From the NCBI GenBank assembly GCA_041648175.1, contig JBAZPO010000017.1:1-64000 (forward strand): DNA of 64,000 nt, in the 5' to 3' direction. Shown here in pieces: positions 25,343 to 34,000 of this stretch (its first letter is position 1; each line of letters starts with the position of its first letter). Origin of the DNA: Desulfobaccales bacterium (GTDB lineage Bacteria; Desulfobacterota; Desulfobaccia; Desulfobaccales; 0-14-0-80-60-11). The notes under the pieces were generated by a model. It saw nothing but the letters and a program-made list of their open reading frames with translations, did no database searches and was not told the origin of the DNA. A program made the position numbers and the translations under genes.

Positions 25343-25501
25343 ACTTCCTCCTCGATCTTCTTAAACGTCCATGCGGGAATATACAAGCATTAGTTCATTA
25401 ATAAACATTACTCTTACCCTTGGCAAGGGATTTACCGGGGGAAATTCCCTGGCCAGGGCAGAAAAATTATGGTACATATGCCTAGTCTTAAAGGAAATAA
25501 C

Positions 25502-26905
25502 ATGACCGAAGTGCGTACCCGTTTTTCTCCCAGCCCCACCGGCGCCCTCCATCTGGGCGGCGCTCATACGGCGCTGTTCAACTGGCTCATTGCCCGGCAT
25601 TATCGCGGGACGTTCATCCTGCGCATCGAAGACACGGACAAAGAACGTTCTAAGGCGCAGTTCGTTACCGAGATTCTTGACGCCATGACCTGGCTGGGTC
25701 TTGATTGGGATGAAGGCCCCTATCGGCAGTCGGAAAGACTGCCGATCTATCACGAATATATCCAGCGGTTGGTCGAGCGGGACGCCGCCTATTACTGCAA
25801 CTGCCCGCCCCAAGATTTGGAGGCCCGCCGCAAAGCCGCCCTGGCCCGGGGCGAAAAACCCAAGTATGACGGCCACTGCCGGGACCTCAAGCTGCCCGCG
25901 GGCCCGAATACCGCGGTGCGGTTCAAGACGCCTCAGACCGGCGTCACCCATTGGGATGATCAGATCAAAGGCCCCATCGCTTTTGACAATCAGGAGTTGG
26001 ACGACCTGGTGGTCCAAAGGGCCGACGGCATTCCCACCTATAATTTCGCGGTGGTGGTGGATGACATCACCATGGGCGTCACCCAGGTTATCCGGGGGGA
26101 GGACCACATCCCCAATACCCCGCGGCAACTCGTCATCTATGAAGCCCTGGGGATCGCGCCGCCTCTGTTCGCCCACATGCCCCTGATGTTGGGCAAAGAC
26201 CGGGCCAAGCTATCCAAGCGCCACGGCGCGGTGTCGGTCACGGCCTACCGGGAGCAGGGTTACTTGCCCCAGGCCCTGGTGAACTACCTGGCCCGGCTGG
26301 GCTGGTCCCACGGCGACCAGGAAATCTTTTCCCGGGACGAACTCATCAAATACTTTAGCCTGGACCACGTGACCACATCCCCGGGGGTTTTTGATGAAGA
26401 AAAGCTCCAGTGGCTCAACAGCCACTATTTCAAGGAGCTGCCTCCCCTTGAGTTGGCCAGGGAGCTGACCCCGTTCCTGCACTATTTGAGCGAGGCGCCG
26501 GACCAGGAGTACCTGGGCCGGGTGGTGACCACCCTGAGCGCCCGGAGCAAGACCCTGGTGGAGATGGCGGAAGCGGCCCGTTTTTATTTTCAGGACCCCC
26601 GGCCCTATGATGCCAAGGCCACCCAGAAGTTCCTCACCCCGACTGCGGTTCCCAACATCCGGGAGATCGCGGCGCGGCTGACCCAACTGCCGGAGGTCAA
26701 CGAAGCGGCTTTGAGTCAGTTGTTCGCCGACCTTGGCCAAGCGACCGGGCTAAAGATGGTCAATCTGGCCCAGCCGGTGCGCGTGGCCCTGACGGGCAAG
26801 ACGGCCAGTCCCGGGCTCTTTGAAATCATCAATATCCTGGGCCGCGACGAGACCTTGCGGCGGCTTGAGAACGCCATCGAGTTTGTGGAACGGGGTGGCG
26901 CGTAA
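25502..26905 (+). CDS. gltX: Glutamyl-tRNA synthetase
   Basis: Charges tRNA-Glu with glutamate in the cytoplasm. Class I signature PSPTGALHLGGAHTALFNW (HIGH box as HLGG), VIRGEDHIPNTPRQL in the core, and the KMSKS equivalent KLSKRHGAVSV. The C-terminal helical anticodon-binding region is present. 467 residues, as expected. The start at 25502 (MTEVRTRFSPSP) has AGGA 7 nt upstream; an upstream ATG at 25469 would add 11 atypical residues. Confidence 0.96.
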   Translation: MTEVRTRFSPSPTGALHLGGAHTALFNWLIARHYRGTFILRIEDTDKERSKAQFVTEILDAMTWLGLDWDEGPYRQSERLPIYHEYIQRLVERDAAYYCNCPPQDLEARRKAALARGEKPKYDGHCRDLKLPAGPNTAVRFKTPQTGVTHWDDQIKGPIAFDNQELDDLVVQRADGIPTYNFAVVVDDITMGVTQVIRGEDHIPNTPRQLVIYEALGIAPPLFAHMPLMLGKDRAKLSKRHGAVSVTAYREQGYLPQALVNYLARLGWSHGDQEIFSRDELIKYFSLDHVTTSPGVFDEEKLQWLNSHYFKELPPLELARELTPFLHYLSEAPDQEYLGRVVTTLSARSKTLVEMAEAARFYFQDPRPYDAKATQKFLTPTAVPNIREIAARLTQLPEVNEAALSQLFADLGQATGLKMVNLAQPVRVALTGKTASPGLFEIINILGRDETLRRLENAIEFVERGGA

Positions 26906-26969
26906 GTTCAGAAATTATCGAAATTCGACTCTGCGGCTGAGTTTTTGCCATATCTTAGGGAGGTTAGTC

Positions 26970-27167
26970 ATGGCTGAAGGCAATCAAGGCTATCGGAAAA
27001 AACAGGCTTACTTGATTATCCTGGTGTTCGCCTGTATCGGCATCGCCATTTGGGGGCATAGCGCCCCGATAGCGGTGGTCTCTATCCTGGCGGCTTGCGG
27101 TATCGCGTTTTACGCTTCCACCCTGGAACCGCCTAAGGCGCCGGAAGAGCACCACCACCATCATTAA
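26970..27167 (+). CDS. Small two-helix membrane protein with natural His5 tail
   Basis: 65 residues from the ATG at 26970 (GGGAGG upstream). Two hydrophobic helices, AYLIILVFACIGIAIWG and SAPIAVVSILAACGIAFYA, are joined by a short turn, with a cytosolic or periplasmic tail EPPKAPEEHHHHH. The His run sits at the true C-terminus and is followed directly by TAA, so it is encoded rather than a vector tag. A metal-binding role is possible but not shown. Likely in an operon with gltX upstream. Confidence 0.7.
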   Translation: MAEGNQGYRKKQAYLIILVFACIGIAIWGHSAPIAVVSILAACGIAFYASTLEPPKAPEEHHHHH

Positions 27168-27366
27168 GTTGCCGGTGAGGGACCAGGGTCCACCCCCCTC
27201 CCCTACCCCGGCACCGCTGCACTCCCTCAGGTGATGATCCGGCCTGGGCAGCGATTATCATTTATCCGTCTTGCCAGGCTCATAACCGGGTGGCCGGAGA
27301 AGCGGCGTGCAGGTGCACCTGCCGCAGCCGATTTCTTTCCCGCTGCCAACCATAAGGAGGGCATTT

Positions 27367-28305
27367 ATGCGTATCGCCGTAATCGGCCAGGCAGCCTTTG
27401 GTGCGGACGTCTTAAAAGGGTTAATTGAGCGGGGCCAAGAAGTCGTGGGCGTCTTTTGCCCCCCGGACCGGGGCAGCAAGGTCGATCCCATCAAAGACGC
27501 GGCCCAGGCGGCCGGGATTCCCGTATTCCAGCCACCCCGCATGAAAGACCCCCAGGCCTACGATCAGATGGTCTCTATCAATCCCGACCTGGCGGTCCTG
27601 GCCTTCGTTACCGATATAGTTCCCGGCAAAGTTCTGGGCGTTCCCAAACTCGGGTCCATCTGCTACCACCCTTCCATTCTCCCCAAATGCCGGGGCGCGT
27701 CGGCCATCAACTGGGCCGTGATCAACGGCGAGGCGGTAAGTGGGCTCACCATTTTTTGGGTGGATGAAGGCATCGACACCGGCGACATCCTGCTTCAGAA
27801 GAAGGTGGAGATCGGACCCAACGAAACCACCGGCGAGGTTTACTTCAACAAACTTTACCCCATGGGGGTGCAGGCCTGTTTGGAGGCGGTGGATCTGGTG
27901 GCCCAGGGCAAGGCGCCCCGGATACCCCAAGATCACTCTTTAGGCACCTATGACCCCCCCTGCGATGAGAAAGTGGCGGCCCTCAACTGGAACCAGCCGG
28001 GCCGCAAGGTTTTCGACTTCATCCGGGGCTGCGATCCTCAACCGGGCGCCACCACCACGTTCAAGGGCGAGCAGGTCAAGCTCTATAATGCCGCATATCT
28101 CATGGCGGACCATGCCGCCCAGCCTGGGGAGATTCTGGAAGTCACGGACAAAGGCCTCAAGGTGGCAGTAAGCGGGGCTGCACTCTTCATCACCCGCTTC
28201 CGCACTAAAGACCTGGGCAAGGTCAAGGCGCCGGATTTTATCAATGCTAAAAAGCCCCAAGCCGGCGACCGCTTCGGCGCGCCGGCTGTAATGCGGTGCT
28301 GTTGA
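27367..28305 (+). CDS. Formyltransferase-family protein, ALDH1L1-N-domain-like
   Basis: 312 residues from the ATG at 27367 (AAGGAGG upstream). N-terminal formyltransferase domain with the catalytic Asn-His-Asp set: Asn in RGASAINWAVING, His in CYHPSILPKCRG, Asp in DEGIDTGDILLQKK. A C-terminal OB-like domain follows (NQPGRKVFDFIRGCDPQPGA). Wording across the active site is nearer to the hydrolase domain of 10-formyl-THF dehydrogenase than to Fmt (which has LHPSLLPRYRGAAP). It may therefore hydrolyse or transfer the formyl group of 10-formyl-THF; acting as Fmt is the alternative. Confidence 0.8.
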   Translation: MRIAVIGQAAFGADVLKGLIERGQEVVGVFCPPDRGSKVDPIKDAAQAAGIPVFQPPRMKDPQAYDQMVSINPDLAVLAFVTDIVPGKVLGVPKLGSICYHPSILPKCRGASAINWAVINGEAVSGLTIFWVDEGIDTGDILLQKKVEIGPNETTGEVYFNKLYPMGVQACLEAVDLVAQGKAPRIPQDHSLGTYDPPCDEKVAALNWNQPGRKVFDFIRGCDPQPGATTTFKGEQVKLYNAAYLMADHAAQPGEILEVTDKGLKVAVSGAALFITRFRTKDLGKVKAPDFINAKKPQAGDRFGAPAVMRCC

Positions 28306-28319
28306 TTGGTCTCATTCCT

Positions 28320-28373
28320 CGCTCCCAAGCTCCTGCTTGGGAGCGTAAATTTTGGCCCAAGCTCTGCTTGGGC
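28320..28373. repeat. Two REP-like hairpins
   Basis: CGCTCCCAAGC-TCCT-GCTTGGGAGCG (28320-28345) and GCCCAAGC-TCT-GCTTGGGC (28355-28373) share the core CCCAAGC. They sit between the formyltransferase stop and the next start. Confidence 0.7.
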
Positions 28374-28388
28374 ACCATAAAACCCTAA

Positions 28389-28868
28389 ATGGCCACCAAT
28401 CTCAAAGATAACCACGTCGTCCTCAAGTCCCGCTACCTGGCGGTCAATTTCATCGGCCTGGCCATGATTGCCGCGGTTTTGGCCTATGCCGGGATGGTGG
28501 AAGTGATCAAGTGGCAGTGGGCGCCTTTTAGCGGGTTCGCCCAACTTTCGCCTCAAACCGCAAGCCTGCTCAAATATATCTTCCTGGCTCTGGCCGCGGC
28601 CCAGTTTGTCATCATCAAGGTGGTACAGAAGATCCTGCCGGCCCGATCGCTTGACAACCTGCCCCAGGCGGCTATCGTCACTTTCGCCCTCTGCGAAAGC
28701 GTGGCGATTTTCGGTCTGGTCCTGTTTCTGCTGAACGGCAATGCCCTGGATTTTTATGTCTTTATGGTGATTTCTCTGGGCTATTTTTACCTGTTTTTTC
28801 CCAAGTACGAGCAGTGGGAGCAGATGGTGAAATCCCGTAGTACAGGGAAGAAGGGGACATCACACTAG
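28389..28868 (+). CDS. Four-helix membrane protein of unknown function
   Basis: 159 residues. Hydrophobic segments at about 17-37 (LAVNFIGLAMIAAVLAYAGM), 57-80, 95-115 and 120-140 (FYVFMVISLGYFYLFFPKY), with a short basic tail. It resembles integral-membrane hypothetical proteins with two helical hairpins. No motif allows a function to be named. No ribosome site of strength is visible; two hairpins sit just upstream, so it may depend on readthrough from the formyltransferase gene. Confidence 0.65.
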   Translation: MATNLKDNHVVLKSRYLAVNFIGLAMIAAVLAYAGMVEVIKWQWAPFSGFAQLSPQTASLLKYIFLALAAAQFVIIKVVQKILPARSLDNLPQAAIVTFALCESVAIFGLVLFLLNGNALDFYVFMVISLGYFYLFFPKYEQWEQMVKSRSTGKKGTSH

Positions 28869-29081
28869 CCTTGCATTTCGTTTCCTTCGTTCTTTTACTC
28901 CAGCTTGAGAACCCCCCTAAAAGAAATTCTCCTTAAAACATCTCTAATTCTGTTAGAGAACTTATTAACATTAAGTCTTAACTAAGATATTTATGCTTTT
29001 ATAGATATTTTCATGTATATTACTTAGCATATTTTAGAATTTTCATCTTAATCATGCCAGGATTGGCGAAGGAGGCGGGAA

Positions 29082-30143
29082 ATGGATTCCCAAGGTGTCC
29101 CAGAAACTCCTAAAACGGATGTTCTATTGACTCTTCAACAAAACCTGCAGAATGTCATCTCTTCGAATCTGGAGGAGATGGCGCAGGAGGAGCTGGGTCA
29201 TTTGACCCATTTGTTACCGGATATCTGTGGATATCCCCATCTTTGCCAGCAGTGGGAGATTGCCCTGAAGGCCCTTGAGAAAGATAAACTTAACCTCAGA
29301 CTGGCCCTTATGGTCAGGGAAGATCTCGAGTCTCGCCTGGATGAAGCGAAAGTGCAAGCACGATTGCAAAAGTTGAATGAGGACTTTAAAAAAGCTCTAC
29401 TCCAACAACAGGATGTTGCTTGTCAGGATGAACTGGCCCAATTTATTCAATTGCTCTCGGAGCTTGGCAGTGATGAGTCGCTTACAGGAGAAATGGAACT
29501 GGCCGCCCAGGCGCTCCTGCAGGATAAACCGAACGCAAGCCTGGCCTCCAAAATACGCGTGCATATCCAATCTCGCCTTAAGCAAAAGAAAAGTCTCCTT
29601 AAAGGCGCTTCCCCGGCATCGCAAGTCTTCTTAGGAGTTCTGACCTTTCTTGGCTTGTTTTTTCTGTTATTTGTAGGTCTTCCTATAATCATTGGATCCT
29701 TAGCATATGTTTCTGGAATTGTTCTTCAGCAATGGACAGCGGTTTCGAAATGGGCATGGGACCCAACAGTGGTTTTTGGTGCGTGGAGCTCAGCTTGGCA
29801 GGGGATTCCCGCACCTTTAAAATTTGCGGGTTTTGCAGGTGCTGCAGGTGGCATCACCAGCCTTATGGTGCGGATGCCCGATTTCGCCCGCTTGCGAGAC
29901 GCAGACTTCGCCGTGCTCTTTTCCTCGGGCTTTTTTAGGCCATTAATCGGTTTGGTCTTCGCCATTTTTGTGGTCCTTATTATCGAATCTGGCATTCTCG
30001 CTGTGACTGTAGCCCCCGATAAGAAGAACGCTTTCAACGTTATTTTGGGATTCATCGCCGGTTTCAGTGAGATATTTGCCCGGGATATTTTAACGAAGGC
30101 CGAACAAACCGTTGGCAGCTTGGCAAAGAAAAAGCAGCCTTGA
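29082..30143 (+). CDS. Membrane protein with long helical N-terminal domain
   Basis: 353 residues. The first about 170 are soluble helix with two internal repeats (ELGHLTHLLPDI / ELAQFIQLLSEL, each followed by a KDKLNLRLALMVR or QDKPNASLASKIR unit). Then come membrane segments at about 183-213, 240-262 and 278-305, and the motif VILGFIAGFSEIFARDIL near the C-terminus, typical of a family of bacterial membrane hypotheticals. AT-rich upstream DNA (28869-29081) and lower GC than its neighbours hint at acquisition. GGAGG lies upstream of the ATG. Function unknown. Confidence 0.7.
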   Translation: MDSQGVPETPKTDVLLTLQQNLQNVISSNLEEMAQEELGHLTHLLPDICGYPHLCQQWEIALKALEKDKLNLRLALMVREDLESRLDEAKVQARLQKLNEDFKKALLQQQDVACQDELAQFIQLLSELGSDESLTGEMELAAQALLQDKPNASLASKIRVHIQSRLKQKKSLLKGASPASQVFLGVLTFLGLFFLLFVGLPIIIGSLAYVSGIVLQQWTAVSKWAWDPTVVFGAWSSAWQGIPAPLKFAGFAGAAGGITSLMVRMPDFARLRDADFAVLFSSGFFRPLIGLVFAIFVVLIIESGILAVTVAPDKKNAFNVILGFIAGFSEIFARDILTKAEQTVGSLAKKKQP

Positions 30144-30174
30144 TTAATCGATAAATTTTTTATAAGTATGCTGA

Positions 30175-31023
30175 ATGAAGAAGATCGGCATTTACTACCA
30201 CCCGAGCTTCAGCCGCAAGAGTTACATGACCGTGGGCAACCGGCTGCGGGACTTTCCTGAGGCCCTGGATTCGCTGCTGACCAAGCCCAACGTGCGTCTC
30301 ATCCAGGCGCCCCGGGTAGCCAACGATTTGGTCACCAAGGTGCACGACCCGGAGATGCTGACCATGGTGGCCATGGACGGCATGTGTTCCACGGCTTATG
30401 AGTCCGTGGGCTCGGTGGTGGCCGGCATGACGGATCTGGCCAAGGGTGAGGTTGACCGGGCGTTCTGCTTCATCGGCGCGGGCGGCCACCACGCAGGTTA
30501 TCGCCAATTCTGGGGGGCCTGCTGTTTCAACGACGTGGTCATCGCCCTGACCCATACCCGGGAAAGCAGTAGATGGCGGCGCTTTGCCATTGTGGACACC
30601 GATGCTCACCACGGCGACGGCACCCGCCAGTTGGTGCGAGAGGACCCCGAGGTCTTGCACCTGTGCTTCTGCGGCACCAATTTTAAAAGCGCTGACGGCA
30701 CCAAGGTCGATGTCAATGTCCATCGCCCTGACTTTCGGGAAGACCCTGATGCCCACTATATTGACCTGGTGCGGCAGAACCTGCCTTTGATCACTGCCTT
30801 CAAGCCGGACCTGCTCATCTGGTACTACGGCTTCGACACCCACCGGGACGACTACGGTTCCATAGGACTTACCGAAACGGCCTATTTCGCCATCTGCGAC
30901 CTGATGCTGGCGGCCTCCGAGGAGATGGGCGTTCCGCTCCAGGTGGTCCTGGCCGGCGGCTCCATGTCCCATCTGGCCACGGCCACCATCCCCGAAATCA
31001 TCCGCCGCCTGGCGGATGGGTAG
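30175..31023 (+). CDS. Histone-deacetylase/arginase-fold amidohydrolase family protein
   Basis: 282-residue cytoplasmic Zn hydrolase of the class II-like HDAC superfamily. FIGAGGHHAGYRQFWGACCFND holds the catalytic tandem His. VDTDAHHGDGTRQL holds metal ligands Asp and His. The last Asp ligand is in WYYGFDTHRDDYGSIGLT. N-terminal IGIYYHPSFSRKSY matches family openings. Substrate in bacteria is usually an acetylated polyamine or small amide (family knowledge); none can be assigned here. Convergent with the exported protein downstream. Confidence 0.85.
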   Translation: MKKIGIYYHPSFSRKSYMTVGNRLRDFPEALDSLLTKPNVRLIQAPRVANDLVTKVHDPEMLTMVAMDGMCSTAYESVGSVVAGMTDLAKGEVDRAFCFIGAGGHHAGYRQFWGACCFNDVVIALTHTRESSRWRRFAIVDTDAHHGDGTRQLVREDPEVLHLCFCGTNFKSADGTKVDVNVHRPDFREDPDAHYIDLVRQNLPLITAFKPDLLIWYYGFDTHRDDYGSIGLTETAYFAICDLMLAASEEMGVPLQVVLAGGSMSHLATATIPEIIRRLADG

Positions 31024-31028
31024 TCCTC

Positions 31029-31080
31029 CCCTTTTAATCAAAATTAAAAGGGCCTGGACCACCAGAGGTCCTTGCCCTTT
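31029..31080. terminator. Double hairpin between convergent genes
   Basis: CCCTTTTAAT-CAAA-ATTAAAAGGG (31029-31052) overlaps a second stem, AAAGGGC...GCCCTTT (31047-31080) that encloses GGACC/GGTCC. The two share bases, so they are alternatives. It ends in TTT. Probably ends the 30175 transcript. Confidence 0.55.
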
Positions 31081-31131
31081 AGAACCTTATAGATAGCGTC
31101 ATTATTTTTAAGACGTGCGCCCCAGAATGGC

Positions 31132-31671
31132 CTATTTCGATAAGGGTTCTTTGGCTGGGCCGCCTGGGGTGGGGGGCTTGATCAAAGTTCTTTTGGTTAC
31201 TGAAAATCGAGCGGCCGTCCCATGAAAAGGTATACTGGGTCCAAGTGATCCAATCCAATGGCCACTGATGGTTTGTTTCTGGCCGAATGATGGTTTTAAG
31301 GGCGATAAAGACAATTTTCCAAAACCAATCACGCCTGTGGGGTCGCCACCTAAAAAATGTAGTTCATTGTCGCCATAGATAACTCCGGCAAAGTCAGCAG
31401 AGGGGACAGGGCCAGCGGGAGGGCCGCCAATTAACTGCGCGTCCATTTTTCCCAAAACCAGGTCTTGATTTTGATCAGTGATGGTTATGGTAATGTCGTA
31501 ATCCATAAATTTTTGCGTTAGGGGGGTGGATCCATCAGCGCGAACCCAGCCAACCGTCGCAGTTCCCTTCCAGACGCCTTTGAGGTCAGGAATGGGCGCG
31601 GAGAGAGAGAAACTGGCCAGACAAACTACTAAAAATAAACACGAGCTGGCAAAGATTATTAATTTTTTCAT
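31132..31671 (-). CDS. Exported beta-rich protein of unknown function
   Basis: 179 residues from the second of two close ATGs (31671), which lies 8 nt from AAGGAGA. Signal peptide MKKLIIFASSCLFLVVCLASFSLS, cleavage near SAPIPD. The mature domain starts DLKGVWKGTATVGW and alternates strands (ITITITDQNQDLVLGKMDAQL; FAGVIYGDNELHFLGG), suggesting a small beta-barrel or lipocalin-like fold. C-terminus Pro-rich (IKPPTPGGPAKEP). No family recognised. Confidence 0.7.
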   Translation of the reverse strand: MKKLIIFASSCLFLVVCLASFSLSAPIPDLKGVWKGTATVGWVRADGSTPLTQKFMDYDITITITDQNQDLVLGKMDAQLIGGPPAGPVPSADFAGVIYGDNELHFLGGDPTGVIGFGKLSLSPLKPSFGQKQTISGHWIGSLGPSIPFHGTAARFSVTKRTLIKPPTPGGPAKEPLSK

Positions 31672-31903
31672 GGCCATTCTCCTTTTATTAGATTGTTTCC
31701 ATATTCATTACAATTATCACCTCTGTCAAGAAATTATTGGTAAGCCCTACGTTACCATGGATATTTTCGGTTGTGGGAAGAAAGGAGGGCAGAGACTCTT
31801 GTCTGGATCATTCTCCTGTGCTTTCCCATTGCTGGACGTAATATTTTAATTTATAATATATTTAAATGAGTTATGGGTGATACACCCTTGACTACAAACT
31901 CTC

Positions 31904-31930
31904 AAGGACTGGGACAGCTTCCCAGCCCTT
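31904..31930. promoter_or_regulatory. Hairpin immediately upstream of prfA
   Basis: AAGG/CCTT and CTGGGA/TCCCAG arms with one mismatch and a CAGCT loop, 13 bp before the prfA ATG. It is followed by TCCCCTATTT, so it could be a terminator for upstream transcription, an attenuator, or a block on the weak prfA ribosome site. Confidence 0.4.
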
Positions 31931-31942
31931 TCCCCTATTTAT

Positions 31943-33010
31943 ATGCTTACCGATCGCTTAGAATCCCTGGAAAATCGTTACCAGGAACTGGAAACCGCGC
32001 TGACCGATCCCGAGGTCATCAAGAACCAGGACCTGTATCATAAGTCCCGTAAAGAACTTTCCGAACTGGCGCCGGTGATCCAGACCTTCCGGCGCTTTCA
32101 GCAGGTCGAAAAAGAACTGGCGGAGAACCAGACCCTGCTGAAGGAAGAGGCGGATGAAGAACTGAAGGCCTACGCCCGGGAGGAGATTCAGGTCCTCAAG
32201 GACCAGGCCGCCAAGTTAGAAGAAGATCTCCAGTCTCTGATGCTGCCCAAGGACCCCCTGGATGACAAGAACGTCATTTTGGAGATCCGGGCCGGCACCG
32301 GGGGTGATGAAGCGGCGCTGTTTGCTGCGGACCTCTTCCGGATGTACACCCGCCTGGCGGAGCGCAAACGCTGGAAAATGGAGATTCTGAGCCATTCGGC
32401 CACCGGGGGCGGGGGATTCAAAGAAATTATCGCCTCCATCTCCGGCGATAAAGTATACAGCCAGCTCAAATATGAGAGCGGGGTGCACCGGGTCCAGCGG
32501 GTCCCGGCCACGGAATCCCAAGGACGCATCCATACCTCCGCGGTGACGGTGGCCGTGCTCCCCGAAGCCGAAGAGGTGGACGTGCAGATCAGCCCGGAAG
32601 AACTGCGCATCGATGTCTTCCGGTCCTCCGGCCCCGGCGGCCAGAGCGTCAACACTACTGATTCTGCGGTGCGGATCACCCACCTGCCCACCGGCTTGGT
32701 GGTTTCCTGCCAGGATGAAAAGTCTCAGCACAAAAACAAAGCCAAGGGCTTGAAAGTCCTGCGCTCCCGGTTGCTGGACCTCATGCAGCATGAACAGCAG
32801 CAGCAGATCGCCCAGGAACGCAAAAGCATGGTGGGCACCGGGGACCGGAGCGAACGCATCCGCACCTATAATTTCCCCCAGGGCCGGATCACCGACCACC
32901 GCATCGGACTGACCCTCTACAAGCTGGAGGACAGGCTGGACGGGGACCTGGAGGAGCTCATCCAGGGCTTGCTCGCTTACTACCGGACCCAGGCCCTGGC
33001 GCAGGGATAA
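31943..33010 (+). CDS. prfA: Peptide chain release factor 1
   Basis: 355-residue translation terminator for UAA and UAG codons. The GGQ loop that triggers peptide release is in SSGPGGQSVNTTDSAVRITH. The PxT-type recognition region is in HRVQRVPATESQGRIHTS, and the N-terminal helical domain is complete. Adjacent to prmC (stop TAA next to ATG), the enzyme that methylates the GGQ glutamine. RF1 does not read UGA, consistent with a UGA selenocysteine codon in this genome. Confidence 0.96.
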   Translation: MLTDRLESLENRYQELETALTDPEVIKNQDLYHKSRKELSELAPVIQTFRRFQQVEKELAENQTLLKEEADEELKAYAREEIQVLKDQAAKLEEDLQSLMLPKDPLDDKNVILEIRAGTGGDEAALFAADLFRMYTRLAERKRWKMEILSHSATGGGGFKEIIASISGDKVYSQLKYESGVHRVQRVPATESQGRIHTSAVTVAVLPEAEEVDVQISPEELRIDVFRSSGPGGQSVNTTDSAVRITHLPTGLVVSCQDEKSQHKNKAKGLKVLRSRLLDLMQHEQQQQIAQERKSMVGTGDRSERIRTYNFPQGRITDHRIGLTLYKLEDRLDGDLEELIQGLLAYYRTQALAQG

Positions 33011-34000
33011 ATGGCCGAACCCCAAACCGCCTGGACCATCCTGGAACTTCTTCGGTGGACCACTGAATATTTCCGCGCTAAAGGGGTCTCGGAGCCCCGG
33101 GCTTCCGCCGAAGTGCTCCTCGCCCACACCTTAGGCATTAGCCGCCTGGACCTCTATCTGCGTTACGATCAGCCCCTCAATGCGGCAGAACTGGCGCGCT
33201 TCAAGGCTCTGGTGGTCCGGCGCCGGCAGGGTGAGCCCGTGGCCTATCTCACCGGGCACCGGGAATTCTGGTCTCTTGACTTTCAGGTGACCCCGGCGGT
33301 ACTGATCCCCCGCCCTGAAACCGAAACCCTGGTGGCCGCGGCCGTGGAGGTCGCGAAAGATAATGTAGGGGCGGGTTTGAAACCCGCCCCTACCGGAGAG
33401 CCAGAGCAATCACTGGAGGAAAGGGGACAGGAGCAAAAGCCTCCACGTCTTGAAACAGACACAAAGAACGAATCCTCCTGGGGTTTAGAAATCGGTGTCG
33501 GCAGCGGCGCGGTGGTCGTCGCTCTGGCTAAAGAACTGCCGGAGATTAATTGGATAGGGGTGGATATCTCGGCTGCGGCCCTGGCTGTGGCATGGGACAA
33601 TGCCCGGCGCCATGGGGTGCTCGACCGGGTTCATCTGTTTAAGAGCGATCTGCTCAGTGCATTCAAGCCCCAGCCGTCATTTGACGTGCTGGTGGCTAAT
33701 CTGCCCTACGTGCCCCAGCCGGAATGGGAGCAACTGCCACGAGATATTAAAGACTTTGAACCACGACAAGCCTTATTGGCGGGAAAAGACGGTTTGGACC
33801 TGATCCGGCCCTTAGTTCGGCAGGCACACCAGTATATTAAAGCAGGAGGCTGGATGCTCCTGGAGGTAGGGGATCGGCAGGCGGAAAAAGTCGAGGGGTT
33901 AATCCAACAGAGCGGCGCCTATGACCGCGTGGAGAGCATTAAGGATTTCAGTGGGATAGAGCGGGTGGTGCGGGCACGGCGCCGGGATGGAGCCGGTTAA
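33011..34000 (+). CDS. prmC: Release factor glutamine methyltransferase with repeat-derived insertion
   Basis: SAM-dependent methylation of the GGQ glutamine of RF1/RF2. N-terminal helical domain (residues 1-90, LGISRLDLYLRYDQPL, EPVAYLTGHREFW), PRPETETLVAAA, SAM motif LEIGVGSGAVVVAL and catalytic VANLPYVP (usually NPPY). 329 residues, about 40 more than usual. The excess lies at about residues 115-155, between PETETLV and the SAM motif. It starts with VGAGLKPAPT, encoded by a palindrome at 33365-33393, followed by a hydrophilic stretch (EQSLEERGQEQKPPRLETD). The frame is intact and the catalytic parts remain. Confidence 0.93.
   Translation: MAEPQTAWTILELLRWTTEYFRAKGVSEPRASAEVLLAHTLGISRLDLYLRYDQPLNAAELARFKALVVRRRQGEPVAYLTGHREFWSLDFQVTPAVLIPRPETETLVAAAVEVAKDNVGAGLKPAPTGEPEQSLEERGQEQKPPRLETDTKNESSWGLEIGVGSGAVVVALAKELPEINWIGVDISAAALAVAWDNARRHGVLDRVHLFKSDLLSAFKPQPSFDVLVANLPYVPQPEWEQLPRDIKDFEPRQALLAGKDGLDLIRPLVRQAHQYIKAGGWMLLEVGDRQAEKVEGLIQQSGAYDRVESIKDFSGIERVVRARRRDGAG
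33365..33393. repeat. 29-bp palindrome inside prmC, copy 2
   Basis: GTAGGGGCGGGTTTGAAACCCGCCCCTAC-type perfect palindrome read in frame as VGAGLKPAPT. Copies outside genes lie at 24919-24945 and 36569-36597. Confidence 0.85.

Noticed and set aside
27149..27164. His tract as vector contamination
   Set aside because: It is flanked by ordinary native sequence on both sides.
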